This document shows positions 28,888 through 36,264 of a stretch of 64,000 nt of DNA, piece after piece (position 1 is the stretch's first letter; each line of letters starts with the position of its first letter). Origin of the DNA: Gordonia sp049847105 (lineage in GTDB: Bacteria; Actinomycetota; Actinomycetes; Mycobacteriales; Mycobacteriaceae); assembly GCF_049847105.1 (NCBI RefSeq), contig NZ_JBNCNS010000005.1, positions 310,001 to 374,000 on the forward strand, read 5' to 3'. The notes below the pieces were generated by a model that saw only the letters and a program-made list of their open reading frames with translations, searched no databases and had not been told where the DNA came from. A program made the position numbers and the translations under genes.

Positions 28888-29604
28888 TCAGCAGGACGCC
28901 GAATGTACGGCCTTGACCAACGTCGGGTCCGCGCCGGTGCGCGGGTCCTTGGGATCGGCCGATCGCAGCGCCTCGAGGGCGGCCTGTGCATCCTGCGATT
29001 GCTCGCGGCCCTCGTAGTACTTGCCGAGCGCGACATCGACCCCGGTGCCCTGGCGCCCGTCGTCGACCAGCTGGGCACAGGGGAGTGCCAGCCAGACCGC
29101 GGCGGCGCTCGCCTTGCCTGCCGGACCGAATCGGATCTGCGCGTAGCAGGACAGGTCCTGGTTGGTGTAGACGGTGTCGTCGCCATACGGGTTGTCGGGA
29201 ACCGGATTGAAACCCTGGGCGGTCAGGTCGTCGGACACCGACCGCGCCGCGCCGCGCTGCGACGACGCGTTGAGCACCCGGACCTGGAACGTCGACAAGG
29301 CGGCCGGCGTCGCCGCCAGCATCTCGTCGCGGTTGGCCGGGGCGACCGTGGCGGGCGCCTGCGATGGTGCGGGCAGCCCGGGATCCGGAGCGGCCGCGGC
29401 CGAGGGTTGAGCGGGTGCCGGCATCGGCTGGTTGCAGTTGGTCGGCACCGCGACCGGACCTGAATCGGCTAGCGCGACCGCCCAGGTGATCAGACCTGCA
29501 ACCAGCAACACGACCGCGACGATGATCGCCGGACGCATTCGGCGTCGACGAAACGGCCGACCCTTCGCGTCGACCGAGGACCCCGATGTTAGCTGCGACA
29601 CCAC
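28888..29604 (-). CDS. cei: envelope integrity protein Cei (LytR C-terminal domain)
   Basis: 238 residues: short basic cytoplasmic N-terminus (RPFRRRRMR), one membrane helix (AIIVAVVLLVAGLITWAVAL, about 28-47), a Pro/Ala-rich linker, and an extracellular LytR C-terminal domain (about 105-238) beginning STFQVRVLNASSQRGAARSV. Cysteines in SCYAQ, LPCAQ and the final SASC could form disulphides. The M. tuberculosis counterpart, Rv2700/Cei, supports cell envelope integrity. The GTG at 29604 is preceded by AAGGAG; a second GTG directly follows. Convergent with suhB. Confidence 0.87.
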   Translation of the reverse strand: MVSQLTSGSSVDAKGRPFRRRRMRPAIIVAVVLLVAGLITWAVALADSGPVAVPTNCNQPMPAPAQPSAAAAPDPGLPAPSQAPATVAPANRDEMLAATPAALSTFQVRVLNASSQRGAARSVSDDLTAQGFNPVPDNPYGDDTVYTNQDLSCYAQIRFGPAGKASAAAVWLALPCAQLVDDGRQGTGVDVALGKYYEGREQSQDAQAALEALRSADPKDPRTGADPTLVKAVHSASC

Positions 29605-30048
29605 CGTGAACTGGCTCCTTCTCCGACGCGCGACCTTGGCGCCCACTGTAAACGGTGGTCGTCGGCGCGCGACGCAGGCAGGCCGCACTGTGGAATAACG
29701 CCTGTACAGGGCGCCCTGCCCGTCGCGTTGGAGCGCGGGTCCGGCGCCGCCGCGCCGTGCGCATCGACGCGCCGGGGAATGATCCGCCCGAGGTGATCGT
29801 TGACCGAGCCACGTCGGTGGACTAAGCTTCGGGCGCCCGCCCCTCCAAACAGCGGGGGGCACGTGGATTGAATGTGATGAAGATCACGCCGATCCGCAGG
29901 GTTCTGGGTAACGAATTGCACCGGTCACGACGTTGTAGAGACGCCGCCGGCAAGACAATCCCGGCGGGCTCGCGCACCTAGGTTTGTTCGGTCACAAGCC
30001 GACATCCGAGAGCGCCCCTCACACTCTCTCAAATAGGTAAGGCACACA
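29605..30048. other. 444-base intergenic stretch upstream of DUF4193 and cei
   Basis: No gene is supported. It holds the start regions of the divergent cei and DUF4193 genes, a Crp/GlxR-like palindrome (29873-29888) and the ribosome-binding site AGGTAAGG just before 30049. I could not assign a convincing -35/-10 pair. Confidence 0.6.
29873..29888. promoter_or_regulatory. Crp/GlxR-type binding site
   Basis: TGTGATGAAGATCACG fits the cAMP-receptor consensus TGTGA-N6-TCACA with one mismatch. It lies about 160 bases upstream of the DUF4193 start and 270 from cei. Binding is inferred from sequence only. Confidence 0.55.
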
Positions 30049-30348
30049 ATGGCTACTGATTACGATGCGCCACGACGCACAGAGACCGAGGACGTCAGCG
30101 AGGATTCCCTCGAGGAGTTGAAAGCGCGACGAAGCGAAGCCCAGTCCTCGGCCGTCGATGTCGACGAGAGCGACACCGCCGAATCGTTCGAGCTGCCCGG
30201 TGCGGATCTGTCGGGCGAGGAATTGTCGGTCCGGGTGATCCCCAAGCAGGCCGATGAGTTCACTTGCACGAGCTGCTTTCTCGTCTACCACCGCAGCCGA
30301 CTCGCCCGCGAGAACGGCAGTTCGATGATCTGCGTGGACTGCGCCTGA
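30049..30348 (+). CDS. DUF4193 family zinc-ribbon protein
   Basis: 99 residues, strongly acidic N-terminal half (DVSEDSLEELKARR, VDVDESDTAES) and a C-terminal zinc ribbon, TCTSCFLVYHRSRLA...MICVDC. The family (Rv2699c in M. tuberculosis by recall) is universal in mycolata and of unknown function; the acidic tail plus ribbon resembles small transcription-associated proteins, which is only inference. AGGTAAGG lies eight bases before the ATG. A Crp-like site is upstream. Confidence 0.9.
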   Translation: MATDYDAPRRTETEDVSEDSLEELKARRSEAQSSAVDVDESDTAESFELPGADLSGEELSVRVIPKQADEFTCTSCFLVYHRSRLARENGSSMICVDCA

Positions 30349-30396
30349 CGAACCGATGAGGGAGGCGGGTCGTCGATGCAGACCCCGCCTCCACGC

Positions 30397-30981
30397 TCAG
30401 TCGGCGATACCCGCCTCCGCTGCCGCGTCGGGTAGGTCGAGAGCGGCGAGCAGCGCCGACGGATTCCGGGTCGACACGAGCCAATACGGTGTCGGGTCAT
30501 CGGGATCGTCGAGCACCAGCAGCACCATCGTCTTGACCCAAGCCTTGTGCATGAGGAATGCGGCCGGGTCGAGCTGGCGACCCAGTGCTGCACTCTTCGC
30601 GGTCGCGGGGACGGTCGCCCCGCGAGCGATGACCGCCCGCGGGAGACGGGCGCGACCGGCATGCAGTTCACGGTCCGGGGTCACCCGGACCGACGCGCGG
30701 CCGAGCGACCACAGCATCCACGCGCACAGCAATCCGACCACCACGTAGCCCACCACGCTCCACGCCGCGCGGTGCGCCGACAGCTGGATCTCGTAGCCGA
30801 GCACCCCCGTCACGACCGCTGCGGCCACCCACCACCACCACGGCACGTGGAGGCGTTCATGGAAGCGGTCCGACCCCGAATTGCCTTCTCCCGCCGATCG
30901 GTCTGCGTCGCCGGGGAGCCAGGGATGATCGTCGCCGGACGGCGAATCGGCCGGATTCTCAGGTGATGCTGGAGGAGTCAC
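30397..30981 (-). CDS. DUF3093 membrane protein
   Basis: 194 residues. After a hydrophilic N-terminus (about 1-50) two membrane helices follow (VPWWWWVAAAVVTGVLGYEIQ and WSVVGYVVVGLLCAWMLW), then a soluble C-terminal domain with HAGRARLPRAVIARG and YWLVSTRNPSALLAAL, as in DUF3093 proteins. Function unknown. The GTG at 30981 has no ribosome-binding site but a TACGCT -10 six bases upstream, so a leaderless message is likely. Divergent from dut with only 22 bases between start codons. Confidence 0.85.
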   Translation of the reverse strand: MTPPASPENPADSPSGDDHPWLPGDADRSAGEGNSGSDRFHERLHVPWWWWVAAAVVTGVLGYEIQLSAHRAAWSVVGYVVVGLLCAWMLWSLGRASVRVTPDRELHAGRARLPRAVIARGATVPATAKSAALGRQLDPAAFLMHKAWVKTMVLLVLDDPDDPTPYWLVSTRNPSALLAALDLPDAAAEAGIAD

Positions 30982-30987
30982 GCGACC

Positions 30988-30997
30988 AGCGTAGTCT
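30988..30997. promoter_or_regulatory. overlapping divergent -10 elements of dut and DUF3093
   Basis: The ten bases AGCGTAGTCT contain TAGTCT (30992-30997) for dut and, on the other strand, TACGCT (30988-30993) for DUF3093, sharing one TA step. Each lies six bases before its GTG start, so both messages would be leaderless. Confidence 0.6.
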
Positions 30998-31003
30998 GCC
31001 CTC

Positions 31004-31534
31004 GTGACGCCGAAATCCTCCACTGCGGCATCTGGCCGACCCGACCTGATCGGGGCGCTGCGGGTCCGCCGACTCGATCCGGACATTCCATTGCCCACCC
31101 GCGCACATCCCGGCGACGCGGGTGTCGACCTGTGTTCGACGATCGACCTCGAGCTGCCGCCCGGTCGCCGCCAGCTGGTCGGCACCGGCCTCGCCGTGGC
31201 TCTGCCCCTCGGTACCGTCGGACTTGTCCATCCCAGGTCCGGCCTGGCCGCACGTGCCGGGCTGTCGATCGTCAATTCGCCGGGCACGATCGACGCCGGA
31301 TACCGCGGGGAGATCAAGGTCTGTCTGATCAATCTCGACCCCGACGAGCCGATCTCGATCGCACGCGGGGACCGGATCGCCCAATTGCTCGTCCAGCGCG
31401 TCGAACTGCCGGAGCTGGTCGAGGTCGACGAGCTCGACGACACGAGTCGCGGTGCCGGGGGATACGGCTCCAGCGGTGGTCATGCGGTGCTCGCAGATGC
31501 TGTTCCGGAGATCGACGGGGATTCTGGTCCGTGA
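31004..31534 (+). CDS. dut: deoxyuridine 5'-triphosphate nucleotidohydrolase
   Basis: Homotrimeric dUTPase of 176 residues that hydrolyses dUTP to dUMP, keeping uracil out of DNA and feeding thymidylate synthesis. All five family motifs are present: AGVDLCS, PRSGLA, GTIDAGYRGEIKV with the catalytic aspartate, RGDRIAQLL, and RGAGGYGSSG. The N-terminal extension and 20-residue tail are slightly longer than in M. tuberculosis. The GTG start appears leaderless. DUF3710 follows 51 bases downstream and is likely co-transcribed. Confidence 0.96.
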   Translation: MTPKSSTAASGRPDLIGALRVRRLDPDIPLPTRAHPGDAGVDLCSTIDLELPPGRRQLVGTGLAVALPLGTVGLVHPRSGLAARAGLSIVNSPGTIDAGYRGEIKVCLINLDPDEPISIARGDRIAQLLVQRVELPELVEVDELDDTSRGAGGYGSSGGHAVLADAVPEIDGDSGP

Positions 31535-31585
31535 TCCGACCGGCGATGCACCCGACGAGCGAACACTTCCCGAGGAGTACACGAC

Positions 31586-32407
31586 ATGGCACGAGATGAG
31601 CAGGGCGAGTTGCGGATCGGCTCGGCCGAGGGCCCGTACGACATCGAGGCCCTCGACACCCCCGCCGAGGAGCTCGAGAACTCGCACCTCGACTTGGGTT
31701 CGGTGCTCGTGCCGGTGGTCGAAGGTGGTCAGGTCACGGTGGAGATGTCCGCCGAGCACGAGCCCGAGGCCGTCTACCTGGTGACGCCGCACGGGCGGAT
31801 CAGCGTGGGTGCGTTCGCCGCACCGAAATCACCGGGACTGTGGCGTGAGGTGGTGACCGAGCTCGCTGCCTCGCTGCGTGACGAAGGTGCGCAGGTGGCG
31901 ATCGAGGACGGCCACTGGGGACGCGAGATCATCGCCACCGTCCCCGGCGCGGCTCATCGTTTCATCGGCGTGGACGGCCCGCGATGGATGGTGCGTTGCA
32001 TCGCAAGCGGGCCCGACGAGACCGCCGACGAGCTCGGCAGGCTCGCTCGGGCGGTTCTGGCCGAGTCCGTGGTGCGCCGCGGTGACGAACCGCATCCGCC
32101 GCGGGACGCGCTGCCGATCGTGTTGCCCCCGGTCCTCGCGGAGCAGGTCGCGGCGGCGCAGCAGCAGATGCTCGACGATCAGACGGCGGGCGATGACGGG
32201 GGCGCACCGGCAGATTCCGCCGAGGCGTCGGTGCCCGGCGGAGCGCTGGAACAGGTCGCTTCGGCCACCGTCATCAGTGACGACGCGGTGCCGCCGCCGA
32301 TGGAGGAACCCGCGCCGATCGAACAGCCAGAGGTGGAGGACGACGAGCAGATGCCGCGCTCATCCGGGTCGGCGATGCAGCGCTTCCGTCGCAACCGGCG
32401 CGGCTGA
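31586..32407 (+). CDS. DUF3710 family protein
   Basis: 273 residues. The conserved DUF3710 part (about 20-190) includes GPYDIEALDTPAEE, GRISVGAFAAPKSPGLWREV and WMVRCIASGP; the C-terminal 80 residues are acidic, Pro/Ala-rich and end in a basic QRFRRNRRG. The family accompanies dut in mycolata; its function is unknown. GAGGAG lies nine bases before the ATG. Confidence 0.88.
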   Translation: MARDEQGELRIGSAEGPYDIEALDTPAEELENSHLDLGSVLVPVVEGGQVTVEMSAEHEPEAVYLVTPHGRISVGAFAAPKSPGLWREVVTELAASLRDEGAQVAIEDGHWGREIIATVPGAAHRFIGVDGPRWMVRCIASGPDETADELGRLARAVLAESVVRRGDEPHPPRDALPIVLPPVLAEQVAAAQQQMLDDQTAGDDGGAPADSAEASVPGGALEQVASATVISDDAVPPPMEEPAPIEQPEVEDDEQMPRSSGSAMQRFRRNRRG

Positions 32408-32424
32408 ATCTGTAGCCGACCGTC

Positions 32425-33135
32425 TCAGCAGATATCGAGCCACCCTCGCGCGCAACCGAACCCGAGAACTGCAGGGTTGTTCCCCCAGTCCGCGAGGGTC
32501 ACCTCGGTCAACGCGGACCTCGGTGCCGCGGCCGCCCATTCCCGGCCGACCTCACCGGGATGGACGGGGTCGTCGACGGCCGTGGTGATCGCCAACGGCG
32601 CGGTGAGAGTGGCGATCTTCGAGAGGTCGGGGGAATGGAACCCGGCAGCCTCGGTCAGCTGATCGGCGAGACCGGGATGCAGTGCCCGCCATGAACGACT
32701 CAGTTCGGCCGCGAGCCAATCGGGACTCGAGGCGGCCATCGCGACGATGGTCGGTTCGAGGCCGTCTGCCGCGAGCGCGCCGGCTGTCGCGCGGGCGCTC
32801 CACGCGGCGGGCGCGGCGGCGGGGTCGCCGGTCCAGGCCGGCAGCGCCGCCCACACCCCGGCGCACGGGCTGTGCAGGGCCCAGGAGAGCGCGATGGCGG
32901 CACCGATGGACACACCGCCGACGATGACTGGACCGGCATCGTCGGCGAGTTCGTCGAGACTGCGGAGATGCCCGTCGACCAGGTTTTTCGACGGTTCGAG
33001 CGCTATCAGTGTGAGACCGATCTCATCGGCGGCGGGTCCGAACGCGCGGTGCACGTAGTCGGCGTCGGAGCCCGTACCGGGCATGGCCACGATCGTTGTC
33101 GGCACCCTCCGATCGGACCCTGCTGTATCGGGCAT
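32425..33135 (-). CDS. alpha/beta hydrolase family protein
   Basis: 236 residues with an alpha/beta hydrolase fold: strand-plus-oxyanion region TTIVAMPGTGSDADYV, nucleophile elbow GGVSIGAA (serine near residue 76), an acidic residue in TTAVDDPVHPGE (about 195), and a C-terminal region lacking an obvious catalytic histidine; H194-like residue in DPVHPGE is the nearest. Likely an esterase or thioesterase of unknown substrate. It converges on DUF3710 (17 bases) and is divergent from the OB-fold gene. Confidence 0.72.
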   Translation of the reverse strand: MPDTAGSDRRVPTTIVAMPGTGSDADYVHRAFGPAADEIGLTLIALEPSKNLVDGHLRSLDELADDAGPVIVGGVSIGAAIALSWALHSPCAGVWAALPAWTGDPAAAPAAWSARATAGALAADGLEPTIVAMAASSPDWLAAELSRSWRALHPGLADQLTEAAGFHSPDLSKIATLTAPLAITTAVDDPVHPGEVGREWAAAAPRSALTEVTLADWGNNPAVLGFGCARGWLDIC

Positions 33136-33251
33136 GTCATGATCATGCCCGACGTTGAACAGGGAGCAAGAAGAGGATTACGCTGGCGAGTGCGAGCAGG
33201 GTTTTCAGCCCAGCCCACTTCGCCTCGCAACAAGTCACCCAGGAGGGTGTG

Positions 33252-33629
33252 ATGGCCACCACCGGTTATCTCAAACGGTTGACGCGCCGATTGACCGAAG
33301 ATCTCGGAGATGCCGACGCCGTACAGATCGCGGAGGAGTCGCGTGCCACGGGTGCGCAACGCGCCGCGGAGTGTTGTCGTGGCGATGAGGTCACGATGCA
33401 CGGTGAGCTGCGAGCGGTGGAGACCTGTTCGCGGTCCGCGAAGGTCGGGGTGAAGGCGGAGTTCTTCGACGGTTCCGACACCGTCGTACTCAAGTGGCTC
33501 GGCCGGAACCGGATCCCAGGGATCGAACCCGGCCGGAAGTTGACCGTACGGGGTCGGCTGGCCGAACACGACGGCACCAAGGTGATCTACAACCCGTACT
33601 ACGAACTCTATGGCTCAGACGACGAATGA
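33252..33629 (+). CDS. OB-fold nucleic acid-binding protein
   Basis: 125 residues. The C-terminal 75 residues form an OB-fold (EVTMHGELRAVETCSRS, LTVRGRLAEHDGTKVIYNPYYEL), as in the tRNA-anticodon-binding type; the N-terminal helix (TTGYLKRLTRRLTED) is conserved in the Rv2694c family. The ATG at 33252 was chosen over the GTG three bases earlier because AGGAGG is then five bases upstream. The 3' end overlaps the DUF3159 start by 20 bases, so the genes form an operon. Confidence 0.85.
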   Translation: MATTGYLKRLTRRLTEDLGDADAVQIAEESRATGAQRAAECCRGDEVTMHGELRAVETCSRSAKVGVKAEFFDGSDTVVLKWLGRNRIPGIEPGRKLTVRGRLAEHDGTKVIYNPYYELYGSDDE

Positions 33630-34383
33630 TCCGTCGGCCGGCGGACCCGCCGATGACGCGGCCGGCGTCGACGGCCGACCGGACCGTGTCGACGAATCCA
33701 CCGATCACGACTCAACGCCCGCTCCGACGATTCTCGAGCAGATGGGCGGGGTCTCCGGGCTGATCTACTCGACGGTGCCGATCGTCGTCTTCGTCCCCGT
33801 CAATGCGGTGTGGGGCCTGACGGCCGCGATGATCGCGGCCCTCGTCGTCGCCGTCACGATCTTCGGCGTGCGTCTCGTCCGCCGCGAGCCCCTCAACCCG
33901 GCCGTCTCGGGCCTGATCGGTGTCGCGATCTGCGTGTTCATCGCGCACAAGGTCGGAGACGCCAAGGGCTACTTCCTTTTCGGCATCTGGACCACGCTCG
34001 CGTACGCCGTGGCCTTCGTGGCGTCGATCGTGGTCCGATGGCCGTTGGTCGGCGTCGCCTGGAACCTGATCAGCGGCGATGGCATGGCGTGGCGCAAACA
34101 TCGAAAGACCTTGGTCGCCTACGACATCGCCACCGCGTTCTGGGCGCTGGTGTTCCTCGCCCGATACCTCACCCAGTCCGAACTCTACGATCACGGCAGT
34201 ACCGGATGGCTCGCTGTCGCGCGCATCTCCATGGGCTGGCCGCTGACCGCGCTCGCGGTGCTGGCCACCGTTTTACTCGTCCGGCGTGCGACGCGTGAAG
34301 AGGAACAGATGGAGATCTCCGACGATGCGGCCGGACCGGACAGGGATGCCGCTGCGGGGGTCGCGGACAACCCGCTTCGCTGA
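33610..34383 (+). CDS. DUF3159 integral membrane protein
   Basis: 257 residues with a hydrophilic, Asp-rich N-terminus (1-40) and six predicted membrane helices (about 50-230); typical segments are MGGVSGLIYSTVPIVVFV, GYFLFGIWTTLAYAVAF and GMAWRKHRKTLVAYDIATAFWALVFLARYLTQ. The DUF3159 family resembles small intracellular-septation-like membrane proteins; no function is known. It overlaps the OB-fold gene and points towards ceoC. Confidence 0.87.
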   Translation: MAQTTNDPSAGGPADDAAGVDGRPDRVDESTDHDSTPAPTILEQMGGVSGLIYSTVPIVVFVPVNAVWGLTAAMIAALVVAVTIFGVRLVRREPLNPAVSGLIGVAICVFIAHKVGDAKGYFLFGIWTTLAYAVAFVASIVVRWPLVGVAWNLISGDGMAWRKHRKTLVAYDIATAFWALVFLARYLTQSELYDHGSTGWLAVARISMGWPLTALAVLATVLLVRRATREEEQMEISDDAAGPDRDAAAGVADNPLR

Positions 34384-34448
34384 CATCCAGCTCTGCTGAC
34401 GTCCAGCACCACTGAGATCCTGCGCTACCGAAGGCCCGCCGGTCGCGG

Positions 34449-34579
34449 CTCGGCGGGTCGCCCCCTCGGCGGGTCGCCCCCTCGGCGGATCTGCCCCCTC
34501 AGTGGATCTGCCCCCTCAGTGGATCTGCCCCCTCAGTGGATCTGCCCCCTCAGTGGATCTGCCCCCTCAGTGGATCTGC
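34449..34579. repeat. 17-bp tandem repeat at the 3' end of ceoC
   Basis: Five exact copies of GGATCTGCCCCCTCAGT (34487-34571) plus an eight-base partial copy, preceded by two diverged 16-bp units (GGCGGGTCGCCCCCTC). The ceoC stop codon lies inside the fifth copy. The array fills the convergent DUF3159/ceoC space. Confidence 0.95.
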
Positions 34580-35226
34580 ATCGCCTGGTGCAGTTCGGGC
34601 TCGGCTTCGGCGGGTGCGATGAAGACCAGCTCGTCGCCGCCCTCGATGGCGTCGTCGCTCTGGGGCACGATCACCCGACCGCCGCGCAGGATGGTGACCA
34701 GTGCCACATCCCGGGGGAGTGCCAGTTTCCGCACCGGCTTGCCGGCCAACGGGGTGTTCGGAGGCAGGGTGAGCTCGACGAGGTTGGCCTGTCCCTGCCG
34801 GAATGTCATCAGGCGGACCAGATCACCGACCGAGACCGCCTCTTCGACCAGGGATGCGAGAATGCGTGGCGTCGAGACCGCCACGTCGACACCCCAGTCG
34901 TCGCCGAACAGCCATTCGTTGCGCGGATCGTTGACCCGGGCCACCACCCGATTGACCGCGAATTCGGTTTTCGCGAGCAGGCTCACGACGAGATTGGCCT
35001 TGTCGTCGCCGGTCGCCGCGACCATCACGTCGAACGTCTGCAGCGATGCCTGCTCGAGATTGCTCAGTTCGCAGGCGTCGGCCTGCACCCATGTCGCCTC
35101 CCGCACCGACTCACGATCGATGTGGGAAGGGTTGCGCTCGAAGAGGGTGACCTCGTGCGAATTGAGCAGGAGCTCGCGGGCGATCGAGCGCCCGACTGCG
35201 CCGGCACCGGCGATGGCGACCTTCAT
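34567..35226 (-). CDS. ceoC: potassium-uptake regulatory protein CeoC (TrkA-like, RCK domain)
   Basis: 219-residue cytoplasmic KTN/RCK protein: Rossmann NAD-binding half starting MKVAIAGAGAVGRSIA (1-125) and RCK_C half (about 140-219, NLVELTLPPNTPLAGKPVRKLALP). Such proteins gate or activate potassium transporters. It follows ceoB on the same strand 19 bases downstream, as in mycobacteria. The ATG at 35226 has a GAGAGA purine run upstream. The last codons and the stop are formed by a 17-bp tandem repeat. Confidence 0.92.
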   Translation of the reverse strand: MKVAIAGAGAVGRSIARELLLNSHEVTLFERNPSHIDRESVREATWVQADACELSNLEQASLQTFDVMVAATGDDKANLVVSLLAKTEFAVNRVVARVNDPRNEWLFGDDWGVDVAVSTPRILASLVEEAVSVGDLVRLMTFRQGQANLVELTLPPNTPLAGKPVRKLALPRDVALVTILRGGRVIVPQSDDAIEGGDELVFIAPAEAEPELHQAMQIH

Positions 35227-35245
35227 CGTGTGTTCTCTCTCACCC

Positions 35246-35911
35246 TCAGTCAGTTGCGGTGTACGGTGCCCGCGCGGTTGCGCGGGCATTGACGAGATTG
35301 TCGGTCAGTGTGGCTGCGTAGATGACATCTTCTTGTTGGAGAACAGTTTTCATCTCCGGGAGAATCGGACGGCCGAGCCGGGTGAGGAAGGCGATCCGGG
35401 CGCCGGTCTCCTCCTGGAACTTCCCGACGGTCACCCCGATCCACGTTTCGTCGATGTCGAGCTGGGCGATGGCGAGTGATCCCGACGGATCCCGCCACGC
35501 AGTGGTCGTCGAGGTCTCCCCGAGGGCCGAGACGAACCGTTCGGTCGTCCACGGCACGGTTGCGACGGTCGGGATGCCGAGTCGTTCGTAGACCTCGGCC
35601 CGCTTGGCGTCGTAGATGCGTGCCACGACGCGCTCCACGCCGAATGTCTCGCGGGCGACACGTGCCGCGATGATGTTGGAGTTGTCGCCCGAGGAGACCG
35701 CGGCAAATGCGTCGGCGGTCTCGATCCCTGCCCGTGTCAGGACATCCCGGTCGAAGCCGACGCCGATCACGGTGGTGCCGCGGAAATCGGGACTGAGCCG
35801 GACGAAGGCCGAATGATCGCGATCGATGACCGACACGGTGTGGCCGCGCTTCTGCATCGCCATCGCCAGCGCCGACCCCACGCGCCCGCAACCCATGATG
35901 ACTACCTGCAC
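35246..35911 (-). CDS. ceoB: potassium-uptake regulatory protein CeoB (TrkA-like, RCK domain)
   Basis: 221-residue partner of CeoC with the same two-domain plan: Rossmann motif VIMGCGRVGSALAMAM at the N-terminus and RCK_C domain in the last 80 residues (IAQLDIDETWIGVTVGKFQEETGARIAFLTR). The GTG at 35911 was chosen because GAGAGG lies six bases upstream; an ATG two codons earlier is equally in frame. Divergent from a KimA-like potassium importer, suggesting that the pair regulates it, as no TrkH/TrkG membrane subunit is present in this window. Confidence 0.91.
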   Translation of the reverse strand: MQVVIMGCGRVGSALAMAMQKRGHTVSVIDRDHSAFVRLSPDFRGTTVIGVGFDRDVLTRAGIETADAFAAVSSGDNSNIIAARVARETFGVERVVARIYDAKRAEVYERLGIPTVATVPWTTERFVSALGETSTTTAWRDPSGSLAIAQLDIDETWIGVTVGKFQEETGARIAFLTRLGRPILPEMKTVLQQEDVIYAATLTDNLVNARATARAPYTATD

Positions 35912-36033
35912 GTCCATCCTCTCCACGGCGTTTGTGCCCGAGTCTGTGCCCGGCGCGGTACGCGCTGGACGCATCGAACCTACCCGCACGGGTGGACCGG
36001 CGCGCGAGACCTCCGACACCGGGTCGTTTGCTC

Positions 36034-36134
36034 CTTGTGGCCCGGGCCCGTGGGCCCTTGTGGCCCGGGCCCGTGGGCCCTTGTGGCCCGGGCCCGTGGG
36101 CCCTTGTGGCCCGGGCCCGTGGGCCCTTGTGGCC
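36034..36134. repeat. 23-bp GC-rich tandem repeat running into the gap
   Basis: Four exact copies of a 23-bp unit beginning CTTGTGGCCCGGGCCCG (36034-36125) and nine bases of a fifth, at which the assembled sequence stops. Each unit contains self-complementary GGGCCC words. The true copy number is unknown. Confidence 0.93.
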
Positions 36135-36231
36135 NNNNNNNNNNNNNNNNNNNNNNNNNNNNNNNNNNNNNNNNNNNNNNNNNNNNNNNNNNNNNNNNNN
36201 NNNNNNNNNNNNNNNNNNNNNNNNNNNNNNN
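36135..36231. other. run of 97 undetermined bases
   Basis: All N. It starts within the 23-bp repeat, so it most likely reflects an unresolved repeat array; its real length is not known. Confidence 0.99.
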
Positions 36232-36252
36232 GCCTTTGTCTACTACACGCTC

Positions 36253-36258
36253 TAGTGT
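36253..36258 (+). promoter_or_regulatory. -10 element of the KimA-like transporter gene
   Basis: TAGTGT six bases before the GTG at 36265. A matching -35 would fall at the edge of the undetermined bases and cannot be seen. Confidence 0.5.
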
Positions 36259-36264
36259 TGCCTG

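Larger units (their letters stand above)
35912..36264. other. 353-base divergent ceoB/transporter intergenic region with repeats and a sequence gap
   Basis: No gene is supported. The region contains the ceoB ribosome-binding site, a 23-bp tandem repeat running into undetermined bases, and the leaderless promoter of the transporter. Apparent Gly-Pro-rich frames across it are translations of the repeat. Confidence 0.7.

Noticed and set aside
36232..36264. c-di-AMP (ydaO) riboswitch before the KimA-like gene, as in Bacillus
   Set aside because: The transcript appears leaderless and there is no room or recognisable fold, although the undetermined bases cannot be inspected.
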